33,851 bases of DNA from Pseudomonadota bacterium (GCA_021851865.1 JAJZBU010000031.1:1-33851), one strand, 5' to 3'. Counted from the stretch's first letter, positions 1-8,384 are shown. The notes: generated by a model not told the origin, from the sequence alone. Made by a program: numbers and translations.

Positions 1-375
1 GATGACTTGCGGCACCAACCCCGTGACGTAACGCACCGACAGCGTATCGCTGGCCGTGCCGCCGCCACCATAGGTGCCGAAGAGCGACTGTCCGGCGGTC
101 AGATAGGTGGTGGTGGCGGGCATCTCGTTGCTGGCCGAGCCACCGTTGGAAGGGTCGGGGATGTAGCCGGCCGACTGCAGTACATTGGTCAGGATCTGCA
201 TCGCCATGGCAGCGTTGTCGCTGATCTGCGCCAGTTTGCCCTGCGCCTGGTTGGCCTGATAGACGCTGAGCAACAAGGTGAGGATGCCGCCGACGACGAA
301 CAGGCCGAGGGTGCTGGCGATCATGAGTTCGAGCAGGCTGAACCCGGTCTGTTGGCGCCGGGCGGAGGTCTTCAT
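1..375 (-). CDS. pilW: Type IV pilus minor pilin PilW-like (partial, C-terminus beyond window)
   Basis: The reading frame begins with ATG at 375 and runs off the left edge, so only about the first 125 residues are present. The start overlaps the pilV stop as ATGA. The N-terminus has a short basic leader followed by GFSLLELM and a long hydrophobic helix, which is the class III signal of type IV prepilins: cleavage after Gly, N-methylated Phe and Glu at +5. After the helix comes a segment with a QAN..QGKLAQISDNAA-type pattern common in PilW minor pilins. PilW is expected in the inner membrane and at the pilus tip, where minor pilins prime pilus assembly. The family call rests on the N-terminus and on the fimT-pilV-pilW order. 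The missing C-terminus prevents a stronger statement. Confidence 0.8.
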   Translation of the reverse strand, partial: MKTSARRQQTGFSLLELMIASTLGLFVVGGILTLLLSVYQANQAQGKLAQISDNAAMAMQILTNVLQSAGYIPDPSNGGSASNEMPATTTYLTAGQSLFGTYGGGGTASDTLSVRYVTGLVPQVI

Positions 376-935
376 GGTTGCACCATCATGCTATAGGTTT
401 GCAAGGGGCTGTTGTTGCCGTTGCTGTTGGTGGCGGCGTTGAGGACGGAGTTGTTGATCGCCACCGAGCTCTCCTGCCAGCTCACCGCGATCGAACAGGT
501 GACCGGCGCTGGCGCCGTGTTGCAGGTGATGGTGACCGTGCCGAGCGGCACCGCCTGATAGAGGGCGGTGCCAAAGGTGGCAAGATCGGTCGCCGCGATC
601 TGGACCGGTGAGCAGACGACATTCTGACACGCGCCACTTGGCACGACCGAAGCGCTCAGGGTGCTCGGGCTGCTGACGCTGATCGTCTTATTCTGCGCAG
701 CCATCTGCACCGTGGCCGGGGCGTTGCTGGTGTCGGCCCAGAAAACGGCATTGCTGTGCATGGCCGCCGCCAGGCTGCTGACATCCATGGCGATGACTGA
801 GCGCACCGAGCTGACATGGCCTTCGCTGATCGACATGGCGTCGACCTTGGCCAGACCGAGCAGGCCGACGGCGATGATGGCGACCGCCACCATCACCTCG
901 ATGAGGCTGAAACCGCGCTGATGTTCACGCTTCAT
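372..935 (-). CDS. pilV: Type IV pilus minor pilin / modification protein PilV
   Basis: The protein has 187 residues. It opens with a seven-residue basic leader, then G-FSLIEVMVAVAIIAVGLLGLA, a textbook PilV prepilin signal with Glu at +5 of the mature protein and the characteristic VGLLGLAK stretch. The rest is a Ser/Ala/Thr-rich globular domain with several Cys residues, probably disulfide-bonded in the periplasm. PilV is one of the minor pilins that initiate pilus assembly and join the pilus. The start at 935 overlaps the stop of the upstream fimT-like gene (ATGA), and its own stop overlaps the next start in the same way, so the three genes are probably translationally coupled in one operon. 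Confidence 0.88.
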   Translation of the reverse strand: MKREHQRGFSLIEVMVAVAIIAVGLLGLAKVDAMSISEGHVSSVRSVIAMDVSSLAAAMHSNAVFWADTSNAPATVQMAAQNKTISVSSPSTLSASVVPSGACQNVVCSPVQIAATDLATFGTALYQAVPLGTVTITCNTAPAPVTCSIAVSWQESSVAINNSVLNAATNSNGNNSPLQTYSMMVQP

Positions 936-1474
936 AGACAGGCTCCCTGACCCGAGACTTCCTGGCTGACCAAGCCCATGAAGGTGACCGCCAGGCAGGC
1001 GGTGGTATAGGTCGAGGCCGGACTGGCGTGGTCGGTGAAAGTGACGGTGGGAATGGTGGTGGCGATGTTGTTGATATAGCCGCCACGGTTGTAGCTGATG
1101 TACCAGACACTGTTGTCGGCGACGAGGGTGTCATTGCCGATGAAGGCGGTATGGTGATGCAGGATGCTCCCGCCGGTGGGCAGGGTCTGGTCGCCGGCCG
1201 GGTCGGCGAAGACGATCCAGCCATTGTTCCAGTTCGTGCTCTTGCTGCAGGTGAGGCCATCGCTGGAGGCGCACAGGGTCACCAGTTGACCCTCTCGCAC
1301 CGCCTCCGCCGCCGCATAGGTCATGTCGGCTTGCAGATCGGCGAGTTCACCATCGATGCGGTCACGGGCGATGGTGTTGGTGAAATTGGCCGTCGCCATC
1401 ATGCCTAACAAGGAAGCCACGGCGAGGACGATCATCAGCTCGAGGACGGTGAAAGCATCGTCATGTCGTCTCAT
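932..1474 (-). CDS. fimT: GspH/FimT-family pseudopilin
   Basis: Starting at the ATG at 1474 gives 180 residues: a seven-residue leader, then the hydrophobic prepilin helix FTVLELMIVLAVASLLGMMA. An upstream ATG at 1549 would add 25 residues in front of the leader, which does not fit a prepilin; neither start has a strong ribosome-binding site. The region after the helix carries the GspH/FimT hallmark of an LCAS.DG..C pattern followed by W..GW..F. The residue before the cleavage site is Ala rather than the near-invariant Gly. The protein is first in a minor-pilin operon with pilV and pilW and would act in pilus priming. FimT proteins are also linked to DNA uptake in some bacteria, but nothing here shows that role. 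FimU is an alternative name. Confidence 0.82.
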   Translation of the reverse strand: MRRHDDAFTVLELMIVLAVASLLGMMATANFTNTIARDRIDGELADLQADMTYAAAEAVREGQLVTLCASSDGLTCSKSTNWNNGWIVFADPAGDQTLPTGGSILHHHTAFIGNDTLVADNSVWYISYNRGGYINNIATTIPTVTFTDHASPASTYTTACLAVTFMGLVSQEVSGQGACL

Positions 1475-1657
1475 CAGCGTGCGCAAGTCCACGTCTCTCG
1501 CCTCCCTCGGCAGCCGGTTGACGGCACCTAAGCCATCTTCTGTCGCCATTATCCGGGGATGCGGTGCGTGACGCTAGAGGCAAGTCTCTCAACGGACGAT
1601 TACGGTGGATCAATGGCAGAGCAGGAGCGACGCCTCCCTGCCATCGTCGTGGCTTGC

Positions 1658-3103
1658 TCAGTGTTGCGCCAGCGTGCTGGTGTCGGGCAGGACCGGCACT
1701 TTCTCCTGGGTCCAGGCGTCGAGTTCAGCGAGGGGCAGATGCAGCGCCTGCAGGATGGTCGGTGCCACCTGCTGGGTGCTGACGCGGGTGCTGATGACCT
1801 GGCCGGGAGCGTGATCGACGAGCATCAGGGCGACGTGTCGGTCATCCGCGGCGAAACCGCCGTGTTCCGCCTTTTTGTGCGTCTTGGAACTGCCATAGAT
1901 GACGCCCGGCTGGGTGATGACGATGAGGTCAGGCGTACGTGCATCATGCGTCGCCGCGTCGTTGTCGACGATGCGGGCGATGCCGAGCTGGTCGGCCTGC
2001 GCCAGCAGGGCTTGCCGCAGCCGTCCGGCGTCACCCGCCTGATGCAGCCAGATCAAGGCGACGTCGTCGGCGGTCAGATGGGCCAGAGCGCCAGGTGCCG
2101 CCTGGGCGATGGCAGCGCGCAGCTGATCGACGTCGACATGGCGGACACGCTCGCTGCGCATCGGGCTGTTGCCGTGCTTGGCGGTGATGATCAGCAAGGT
2201 GTGCGTGTTCAGATGCTGAGCGGTGAGGGTGGCCTGCAGATGTCGCAACTGTGCGTCACAGAAAGCGAGAGCCTGTTGCAGCGGCGGCGTCGGCTGTTGT
2301 GCAGCGTCGTAGCCGAAGAGTTTCTGCGCGACGCTGACGCTCTGCAGGTTGAGGCCGAGCAGCGCCGGCACCGGCCCCGCCTGATGACCGTCATGGCCGC
2401 GGCCTTGCAGTTCGAAACTGAGCGCCTGCATCTTGCCCTGGTCATAGGCTTCGGTGCGCGCGAGCGAGCCGGTGATGTGGTTGTCGGTCTGCACGACGCC
2501 CTCGAAATTGGCGCCGATCTCGGGTGTCCACAGGTCATCGACGGCGTCTCCGCTCGGTCCCTGCACGAATTCGTAAGCCGGATGCTTGTCCATCCAGGCG
2601 GTGCGCAGATGGTGCTGATGCACGACGCTGAAGACGTTGTTGACGCGCACATACTGATGCGGCCAGACCACCTGACAGCCATGGTCGGGATCACGCGGCA
2701 AACGCTGCGGGTCGATGTGACCCTGGTGATCATCGAGGCTCTCATCGAAGCGTACCGTCGTCCCGCGCACCTGACAATGCGAGGCGGGGGGCGATAAGCG
2801 GCGATCCCAGCTGACGTCATACCACAGACCGGAGAGTTGCGGATCGGCGCCACTGATCAGGGCTTCCAGTCCCGGAAAGGAGTCGGCTGGACCTGGCGTA
2901 TAGGCTGCGCTGTAGAGGCGAGCCTGCTGGGACCAGAGGGCTAGTTGCGAATCGGGGTGAGCTGAGATCCAGTCTTGCAGATCCTGCGCGTGCAGACCAT
3001 CGACACTGATCAGGACGACGTGCGTGAAAGGTTCGGTCGCAGCCGCAGACAGCGGCCACCAGCTCGCCGCCAGGAGGGAAAAAGATAAAGCTAGGCGATG
3101 CAT
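1658..3103 (-). CDS. Periplasmic alkaline phosphatase superfamily phosphodiesterase/nucleotide pyrophosphatase-like enzyme
   Basis: The protein is 481 residues from the ATG at 3103, chosen because GAGGA lies just upstream and the preceding tonB gene stops one base before it. Residues 1-22 form a signal peptide ending in ..SAAA. The mature part opens with VVLISVDGLH, where D35 is the first metal ligand of the alkaline phosphatase superfamily. Next comes a GPADSFPG segment whose S75 sits where type I phosphodiesterases carry the catalytic Thr/Ser. Later AKHG and HGGFAADDRH segments carry the remaining expected Asp/His ligands. It should hydrolyse phosphate esters or phosphodiesters in the periplasm; the substrate is unknown. 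Lying last after a TonB receptor and exbB-exbD-tonB, it probably processes the imported ligand or releases phosphate from it. Confidence 0.8.
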   Translation of the reverse strand: MHRLALSFSLLAASWWPLSAAATEPFTHVVLISVDGLHAQDLQDWISAHPDSQLALWSQQARLYSAAYTPGPADSFPGLEALISGADPQLSGLWYDVSWDRRLSPPASHCQVRGTTVRFDESLDDHQGHIDPQRLPRDPDHGCQVVWPHQYVRVNNVFSVVHQHHLRTAWMDKHPAYEFVQGPSGDAVDDLWTPEIGANFEGVVQTDNHITGSLARTEAYDQGKMQALSFELQGRGHDGHQAGPVPALLGLNLQSVSVAQKLFGYDAAQQPTPPLQQALAFCDAQLRHLQATLTAQHLNTHTLLIITAKHGNSPMRSERVRHVDVDQLRAAIAQAAPGALAHLTADDVALIWLHQAGDAGRLRQALLAQADQLGIARIVDNDAATHDARTPDLIVITQPGVIYGSSKTHKKAEHGGFAADDRHVALMLVDHAPGQVISTRVSTQQVAPTILQALHLPLAELDAWTQEKVPVLPDTSTLAQH

Positions 3104-3104
3104 G

Positions 3105-3791
3105 TCAATCCTCGGCTTGCAGGCGATGCTCGACCCAGAGTGCAAACGGCAGGGTATGGCCGCGCAGACTTCTGGGAGGGGCGGGGTAGTGGGCGGTCAT
3201 CACCGCCTGGATGGCGGCGTCGTCGAGAGCGTGATAGCCGGACGACTTGAGCACGCTGACGTTGCTGACGGCGCCATCGAGATAGTTGAAGCCGATCTGG
3301 GTGCGACCGTGCATATGGGCCATGCGCGCCGCCAGCGGATACTGCACCGCCGACTGCACTGCACCCAGCACCTGATCATTGAAAGTGGCGAGCAGATGCG
3401 GGTCCGGTTGCGGCGGCGCCGGAGGCGTCACCGGCAGCTTCGGCTTGCTCGGCTGCGTCGGTGGCGCCATCACTTTCGGCGGTGTCGGCACGGCTGGCGT
3501 ACTCGCTACCGGTACGGGCAAGGGCAGGGGCGGCGGCGTCGGTATGCGCGGCTGCACCTGGGGCTTGTGCGCTTGTGGCTGCGGTGGGTGTGGCACCGGG
3601 TGCGGAGGCTTCGGCACTTCCTTGGGTGGCGTTGGCAGCACCGGAAAGCTCAGCATGACCGGCGTCGCGGGTGGCTCGACGTGCTGTTGCGCCTGCGCCA
3701 TGGCCCAGGCGAGCAAGCCTAAGAGACTGGCTTCGATGCAGGCAGCGAGGATCGCTGCCCGCGACATGGGATGATCAAGAATGGTTTTCAC
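3105..3791 (-). CDS. tonB: Energy transducer TonB
   Basis: The protein is 228 residues from a GTG at 3791 that overlaps the end of exbD; an ATG at 3767, seven bases after the exbD stop, is an equally good start, and neither has a clear ribosome-binding site. It has one N-terminal transmembrane helix (about residues 10-32), then a long Pro-rich linker with PKPPHPVPHPP-type repeats that would span the periplasm. The C-terminal TonB domain runs from about 140 to 225 (YPLAARMAHMHGRTQIGF.. and SSGYHALDDAAIQAV). TonB transmits proton-motive-force energy from ExbB-ExbD to outer-membrane receptors. Because it lies in a cluster with its own receptor, this copy may be dedicated to that receptor. Confidence 0.92.
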   Translation of the reverse strand: MKTILDHPMSRAAILAACIEASLLGLLAWAMAQAQQHVEPPATPVMLSFPVLPTPPKEVPKPPHPVPHPPQPQAHKPQVQPRIPTPPPLPLPVPVASTPAVPTPPKVMAPPTQPSKPKLPVTPPAPPQPDPHLLATFNDQVLGAVQSAVQYPLAARMAHMHGRTQIGFNYLDGAVSNVSVLKSSGYHALDDAAIQAVMTAHYPAPPRSLRGHTLPFALWVEHRLQAED

Positions 3792-4173
3792 GGGCGGCTA
3801 GTCCGATTTGGGAGACACCGGCGCGACGGCAGGCGTCCATGACGGTCATCAGGTGTTGCAAGGAGGTGTCGCCGGCGCCGGCGATGGTGACCACCGTATG
3901 CTGCGGATCTTGCGTGTGCGCGAGATAGGACGTCAGCTGGTCGGGGCTCAAGACGTGGCTGTCGACTTCGATCTGGCCTTGCGTGTTGAGATCGACGATC
4001 ACCTGCGGGTGCGGCAGGGTCTGTGCCGTACTGCTGTGCGGCAGGTTCGAGCTCAGGCCCTTGGAAGGAATCATGTGCAGGGTGAACATGATGAAGAAGA
4101 TCAACAGAAAGAACATGATGTCGATCATCGGGATGATTTCAATGCGTGCCTTGCGCACCTCGAAATAGCGCAT
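3775..4173 (-). CDS. exbD: Biopolymer transport protein ExbD
   Basis: The protein has 132 residues: a short cytoplasmic N-terminus, a single transmembrane helix (about 11-33) and a small periplasmic domain. The helix contains IPMIDIMFFLLIFF, whose Asp (D18) is the conserved proton-carrying residue of ExbD/TolR proteins. The gene begins two bases after the exbB stop and overlaps the following tonB start region, so the three are almost certainly cotranscribed. ExbD forms the inner-membrane energising complex with ExbB and TonB. TolR is a relative, but the neighbouring tonB and receptor favour ExbD. Confidence 0.92.
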   Translation of the reverse strand: MRYFEVRKARIEIIPMIDIMFFLLIFFIMFTLHMIPSKGLSSNLPHSSTAQTLPHPQVIVDLNTQGQIEVDSHVLSPDQLTSYLAHTQDPQHTVVTIAGAGDTSLQHLMTVMDACRRAGVSQIGLAARENHS

Positions 4174-4175
4174 GT

Positions 4176-4838
4176 TCAGGCGACCTCAGCCTGGATGTTT
4201 TCGGCGGCATTGCGCGCACGGCGCGGCGTCTTGACGCGATTGAGCAGCATGACTTTCACCGTTTCCAGATGATGCATGATCACCCGGACGCGATTGTTCA
4301 GGCCATTGAAGGCGACCAGACCGAGGATAGCGATGAACAGGCCACAGGCGGTGGCGATCAAGGCTTCAGCGACGCCGCCGGTCACTTGTGTCGGGGCGTT
4401 GTTGGCGTCGGAGAGCACGGCGAAGGCGTTGAACATGCCGATGATGGTGCCGAGCAGGCCGAGCAGAGGGGCCAGGGTGACGATGGTGTCGAGCATCCAG
4501 AGGAAACGGTCGATATGCGGGATCTCGCGCATGATGGCCTCTTCCATACGCGCTTCGGCGTGGCTGGGATCGGGTTCCTGGCGCAGGTCGATCGCCGTCT
4601 GCAGCAAGCGTTCGTGCGGCATGCTGTGGTATTGCCCGGACAGCTCGCGTAGCTGCGCCAGGGAGGGGTGAGGATGCTCATCCAGCTGTCGCATCAGGCG
4701 GGTGCCGGCGTTCAGGGCGCGGAAGAGATAGATGGTTCGCTCGATCACCAGCGTCAAGGCGATCAGCAGCAGCAGCGCCATGATGTAGATGATGCCACCC
4801 GAGGCGGCGGCGATATGGGAGATATTGTGCATAGACAT
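4176..4838 (-). CDS. exbB: MotA/TolQ/ExbB proton channel family protein ExbB
   Basis: The protein has 220 residues and three hydrophobic segments: about 15-35 near the N-terminus, and two in the conserved MotA/TolQ/ExbB domain (about 110-140 and 155-185). The family core is visible as APLLGLLGTIIGMFNAF followed by GGVAEALIATACGLFIAI. ExbB forms the inner-membrane channel scaffold around ExbD and supplies proton-driven motion to TonB. It sits directly after the intrinsic terminator of the TonB-dependent receptor gene, so exbB-exbD-tonB-phosphatase may have its own promoter or depend on readthrough. TolQ is unlikely because no tol-pal genes are adjacent. Confidence 0.92.
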   Translation of the reverse strand: MSMHNISHIAAASGGIIYIMALLLLIALTLVIERTIYLFRALNAGTRLMRQLDEHPHPSLAQLRELSGQYHSMPHERLLQTAIDLRQEPDPSHAEARMEEAIMREIPHIDRFLWMLDTIVTLAPLLGLLGTIIGMFNAFAVLSDANNAPTQVTGGVAEALIATACGLFIAILGLVAFNGLNNRVRVIMHHLETVKVMLLNRVKTPRRARNAAENIQAEVA

Positions 4839-4919
4839 GATGACCTAACTGGGCATGCACGGTGACGGGATGTCGCCGCTTGGGGTGGACTTGGCATGCT
4901 CTTCTCATCCCCGATGACT

Positions 4920-4950
4920 AAAAAACCGCACCCACATGTTGTGGGTGCGG
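4920..4950 (-). terminator. Intrinsic terminator after the TonB-dependent receptor gene
   Basis: Read on the minus strand, a perfect 10-bp GC-rich stem (4941-4950 with 4926-4935, CCGCACCCAC/GTGGGTGCGG) with a 5-base loop is followed immediately by six T residues (4925-4920). It lies 16 bases past the receptor stop codon and before exbB, so it should separate or attenuate the two transcripts. Confidence 0.93.
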
Positions 4951-4966
4951 GTGTTAACTACGCGTT

Positions 4967-7243
4967 TCAGATCTTGGAGCTGAGCGACACGGTGACCGAC
5001 CGTCCCGGGATGCCCCAGAACAGGATGTCACCCTGCGGTGCCGTACCATTGGTGTAATAAAGACCGCCCTTGTTGAAGAGGTTGTCCACCTGCATGCTGA
5101 CCTTGGTCGCCTGATCTCTGCCGAAGCTGTAGCTGGCCGACAAGCTGGCCATCGAGTAGCCATTGACCATGTAGTTGCCGATGCTGGGGCTGTTCGGATA
5201 GAGCGATCCCGACTGACCGGTGTAGTAGGAGCCGATGTACTTGTCCATGAGCGAGGCATAGATGCCGTTCTTGTCATAGATCAGACCGGCAGCGGCGGTG
5301 CGCACCGGCGTATTCGGCAGCCAGTTGCCGGCACTGTCGTGCGCGCTGTTGACCGAGCCGTTGGCGTAGAGGCTGGTGCCGTAGCCGACGAAGTAGGTGG
5401 CTTCGCCTTCAACACCCTTGTAGCGGGTGGCGCCGTTGGAGTTGTAGTAGTAGGTGTTGTTGTTGATGGTGCCGCTCAGGATCTCGTTCGAGAAGTCGAT
5501 CAGGTAAGCGTCGAAGTCAGCGGTGAAGCGACCCGTCTTGTACACCGTGCCCCACTGGTAGTTGCGCGTGCTCTGCGGCTGCAGAGTGTTCTGACCCGGC
5601 TGGTTGATGTAGAAGTACTTCAGGTTCGGCGCGAGAAAGCCTTCCGACGCCTGAGCGTAGGTGCTCCAGTTGCTGCTCAGGTTGTAGTGCACATCGAGCG
5701 AGGGCAGGGCCTTGCTCCAGCGCTTGCTATAGTCCATCGGCAGGCCGGTGCCGTTGTTGATGGTGGCGTTCAGGCCGCGCTCAAAGGAGACGTACTTGAG
5801 GCCGGGGCGCACGGTCAGGCCGTCCACCGGCTTCCAGGCGAACTCGGCGTAGGGCTGGAAGGTGTTCCAGCTATCGCTCATCAGCCAGTTGTAGGAAGAC
5901 GGTGTCGTCTGCTGCGAGCCGTTGACCATGTAGTTGGGCGCGCCATTCATGCTCCAGTCGACATTCTGGTTCGAACGCGAGTTGTACTGATGATCGAACC
6001 AGACGCCGAGGTTGAGGTCGCCGGCGGCGAGGTGATCGGAGGCGCGGAAGACGTTGCCCACCGAGCGGTATTGCATGGTCATCGAGACGCCAGGCACATC
6101 GTTCGGCTGATTGAGATAACCCTGCGCCGTCTGCAGCTGGGTGCCGAGACCACCACCCATGCCACCTGGGGTGAGGTTGGAGTACTGGCCACCGGCTTCA
6201 AGGTTGTAGGGCAGGCCGAAGGTCTGTCCGTTGTAGCCGATATGGCGATAGCCGAAGGTGTAAATCTTGTCGTCCAGGGTCCAGCTGCCCTGCTCGCTGT
6301 TCAAGCCGATGTAGGACATGTCGCCGTTGATCTGGTCGCGGTTGTAACCGATGAAGCTCTGGCTGTTCGGGTTGTTGGAAAGACCGAAGTTGTTGCCATA
6401 CATCTGCATCTGCGTCAGGGTGGCGCCGCTCGGCGGATTCTGGTCGAGCTGGTTGACCATGGACATGAAGGTCAGCATGGTGTTGTCGCCCAGGGGCTTG
6501 AGCATCTTGAAGATGGCGTTGGTGCGGCGCTGGTGCGAGTAGCTCAGGTAGCCGTCGCTGGAGACCTGCTTGACGTCCATGTAGGCAGAAGCGTCACCCC
6601 AGTTCTTCATCGTGCCGGAGTCGAACTGCACACCTTCCAGCTTGGTATTGAAGCTGCCGTAGCTGGCATAGGGCGTGATGCCGGCCGTCTGCGAAGGATC
6701 CTTGGTGGTGTTGGCGACGGTGCCGCCGAAGGTGGCATAACCGATGACGGCGGCGCTGCCCGGGCCACGGTCGACGGTGATGGCGCCGAGGTCCTGCGGC
6801 ATGAAGTAGGACGTCGAGTGGTGGGTGAAGTCATTCGAGTCGCCGATAGGAATGCCGTCGAAGGTGACGTTGTACTGGCCGTCCTGGAAGCCGCGAATGC
6901 TCAGGCCTTGCGACTCCATCAGGCCATTGCCGTTCGGGTCGACGTTGAACACGCTCGGGGCGATGCTGATCAGGTCGGTGTAGTTCGATCCCGGCCCGGT
7001 GTTGTTCTCGATGTAGTGGCGGGAGATGATGGATGCCGGTTCCGTTTCCGACAGGGAGGCTTGCGAAGGCGCCTGGGCCGGTGCTGATTGTGAGCCGGCA
7101 TTGCTGGCACTACCATTAATGTCGCTGGCGTCGTTCTGTACGGTGCCCAGGTCGACCTGGTCCTGCGCTTGCGCGCCGCCGATCAGCATACCCGCCAACA
7201 CCAACTCGGCCAGCAGGCGTCGTTGCCCGATCTGTCTCTTCAT
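4967..7243 (-). CDS. TonB-dependent outer-membrane receptor
   Basis: Starting at the ATG at 7243 gives 758 residues. An in-frame ATG at 7261 is rejected because the strong ribosome-binding site GGGAGAGAGGG lies between the two. A signal peptide ends at ..GAQAQ. A Ser/Ala-rich spacer precedes the plug domain (about 55-190), which shows ISRHYIEN, LSIRGFQDGQYNVTFDGIP and ITVDRGPGSAAVIGYATFGG, all typical of TonB receptor plugs. The remainder is a 22-strand-type barrel rich in alternating aromatic and polar residues, ending IPGRSVTVSLSSKI. Substrates of such receptors include siderophores, cobalamin, sugars and phosphate esters. This ligand cannot be read from sequence, but the adjacent phosphatase hints at a phosphorylated compound. 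Confidence 0.9.
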   Translation of the reverse strand: MKRQIGQRRLLAELVLAGMLIGGAQAQDQVDLGTVQNDASDINGSASNAGSQSAPAQAPSQASLSETEPASIISRHYIENNTGPGSNYTDLISIAPSVFNVDPNGNGLMESQGLSIRGFQDGQYNVTFDGIPIGDSNDFTHHSTSYFMPQDLGAITVDRGPGSAAVIGYATFGGTVANTTKDPSQTAGITPYASYGSFNTKLEGVQFDSGTMKNWGDASAYMDVKQVSSDGYLSYSHQRRTNAIFKMLKPLGDNTMLTFMSMVNQLDQNPPSGATLTQMQMYGNNFGLSNNPNSQSFIGYNRDQINGDMSYIGLNSEQGSWTLDDKIYTFGYRHIGYNGQTFGLPYNLEAGGQYSNLTPGGMGGGLGTQLQTAQGYLNQPNDVPGVSMTMQYRSVGNVFRASDHLAAGDLNLGVWFDHQYNSRSNQNVDWSMNGAPNYMVNGSQQTTPSSYNWLMSDSWNTFQPYAEFAWKPVDGLTVRPGLKYVSFERGLNATINNGTGLPMDYSKRWSKALPSLDVHYNLSSNWSTYAQASEGFLAPNLKYFYINQPGQNTLQPQSTRNYQWGTVYKTGRFTADFDAYLIDFSNEILSGTINNNTYYYNSNGATRYKGVEGEATYFVGYGTSLYANGSVNSAHDSAGNWLPNTPVRTAAAGLIYDKNGIYASLMDKYIGSYYTGQSGSLYPNSPSIGNYMVNGYSMASLSASYSFGRDQATKVSMQVDNLFNKGGLYYTNGTAPQGDILFWGIPGRSVTVSLSSKI

Positions 7244-7306
7244 GATCCCTCTCTCCCCCAATCTATGGTCAGGCCCGCTCTGGGCGCTTGCAGATTAGGG
7301 TGGAGG

Positions 7307-7336
7307 TATGACGTCCATGTTAATGGACTGTGACAG
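7307..7336 (-). promoter_or_regulatory. Putative operator upstream of the TonB receptor gene
   Basis: Between the M14 peptidase gene and the receptor start lies a perfect inverted repeat, GTCCAT-GTTA-ATGGAC (7313-7328). On the minus strand the same segment can be read as three 11-base units beginning CTGTCAC, CATTAAC and ACGTCAT. The first and third resemble half-repeats of the PhoB box (CTGTCAT), but the middle one matches poorly. No matching -35/-10 pair was identified. Confidence 0.3.
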
Positions 7337-7350
7337 GCCGTTAAGTTTTC

Positions 7351-8382
7351 TCAAACCAAAGCAGGGTACCAGCGCTGCAAGGCGGCCCGCTGATACTGTG
7401 CGCGCGTGCGCAGGTCCGGGCACCAGTGGGCATGGGCGGCGGCGGCCTGGACCAGAAAGGTGAACAGGGTCAGATGGCGGCGCAACACGCGCTCCAGCCG
7501 GTGCGGCAGCATCGGATTGAAGTGGCCGAACAAGGAGAAGAGCTGGCGCGGATTCTTCTGGACCCAGGTCCAGGAGCCCATCTCCAGGGTGAAAGGGAGA
7601 AAAATGCCCGATTGTGTCGCTTGGTGTTCGTCATAAAGATGATCCCAGAGATCGCCGTGCGTCGAATAGATCAGCGACTGTGGTTCCATGATGTAGAAAC
7701 TGTGCTGCGGGTAGGCGGTGTTGAACAAATGGCGCAGGGCGAAGGCCTCGGCCAGATGAGCGGCGGGTTGATGGTGGCGGGCATAGGGAAACCAGATGCG
7801 ATCGCGCAGGCCGAAACCGGAGTGACAGTCGATGGCGATGGCCATGGGTCGACCGAAGAGATGCTCGCGCATGACTTGGCAGAGGGCGCGCGATTCCACC
7901 TCCATGGGGCCGGCGGCGGGGCCGCGGTACCAGGGCAGGCGTGGCGAGTAGCGATGTCCGCCGATGAGAAAAGGTGTCTTGCCGCTGGCGTCTTGCGGCG
8001 CATTACGCATCAGGTCGACACCCTGGCCGTTGGCGCGGGTCATGCGCGCGAGGCCGACCGGGTTGACCGCCGGCATGAAGACGAGGTGAACGCGGTCGAG
8101 CAGAGCCTGCAGGCTGAGATCCCAATCCATGCGCGCCACCAGGGAGCGCAGGAAGGCGAGCACCACCTCGCTGCCGATGCGTTCGAGGCCATGCACACCG
8201 CCGATAAAGGCGACGGCGGGAGCGCCGGGTTCGGCGCTGCCCATGCTCAGGACCGACAGAGGCCAGCTCTCACCGTCGTACTCGACGAGGTCGGCGATCT
8301 GCAGCTCGACGCGGTCGGCGACATTGGTGATGATGTTCGCCAGTTCATCGTGGAGTCGAAACCCCCGCGTCGTGGACGACAT
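7351..8382 (-). CDS. M14-family zinc carboxypeptidase / deacylase-like protein
   Basis: The protein has 343 residues and no signal peptide, so it is probably cytoplasmic. It carries the M14 zinc signature H-x-x-E in GGVHGLERIGSE (H64, E67), a third zinc ligand H187 in AIDCHSGFG, and a candidate catalytic Glu, E267, in FTLEMGS. R113 or R117 in LARMTRANG may bind substrate. M14 proteins include carboxypeptidases, peptidoglycan amidases and succinylglutamate desuccinylase/aspartoacylase relatives, so the reaction (peptide or N-acyl amino-acid hydrolysis) is uncertain. The gene begins two bases after the stop of the upstream small outer-membrane protein gene, so the pair is probably an operon, divergent from a MarR regulator. 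Confidence 0.75.
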   Translation of the reverse strand: MSSTTRGFRLHDELANIITNVADRVELQIADLVEYDGESWPLSVLSMGSAEPGAPAVAFIGGVHGLERIGSEVVLAFLRSLVARMDWDLSLQALLDRVHLVFMPAVNPVGLARMTRANGQGVDLMRNAPQDASGKTPFLIGGHRYSPRLPWYRGPAAGPMEVESRALCQVMREHLFGRPMAIAIDCHSGFGLRDRIWFPYARHHQPAAHLAEAFALRHLFNTAYPQHSFYIMEPQSLIYSTHGDLWDHLYDEHQATQSGIFLPFTLEMGSWTWVQKNPRQLFSLFGHFNPMLPHRLERVLRRHLTLFTFLVQAAAAHAHWCPDLRTRAQYQRAALQRWYPALV

Positions 8383-8384
8383 GA

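Noticed and set aside
1615-1642. Imperfect hairpin after the phosphatase gene considered as a terminator
   Set aside because: The stem is interrupted by an asymmetric loop and lacks a T-run.
5339-7087. A 582-codon open frame on the plus strand opposite the TonB receptor
   Set aside because: It is an antisense mirror of a GC-rich coding sequence, with low-complexity Val/Ala/Gly/Arg content and no recognisable domain. The receptor on the other strand is certain.
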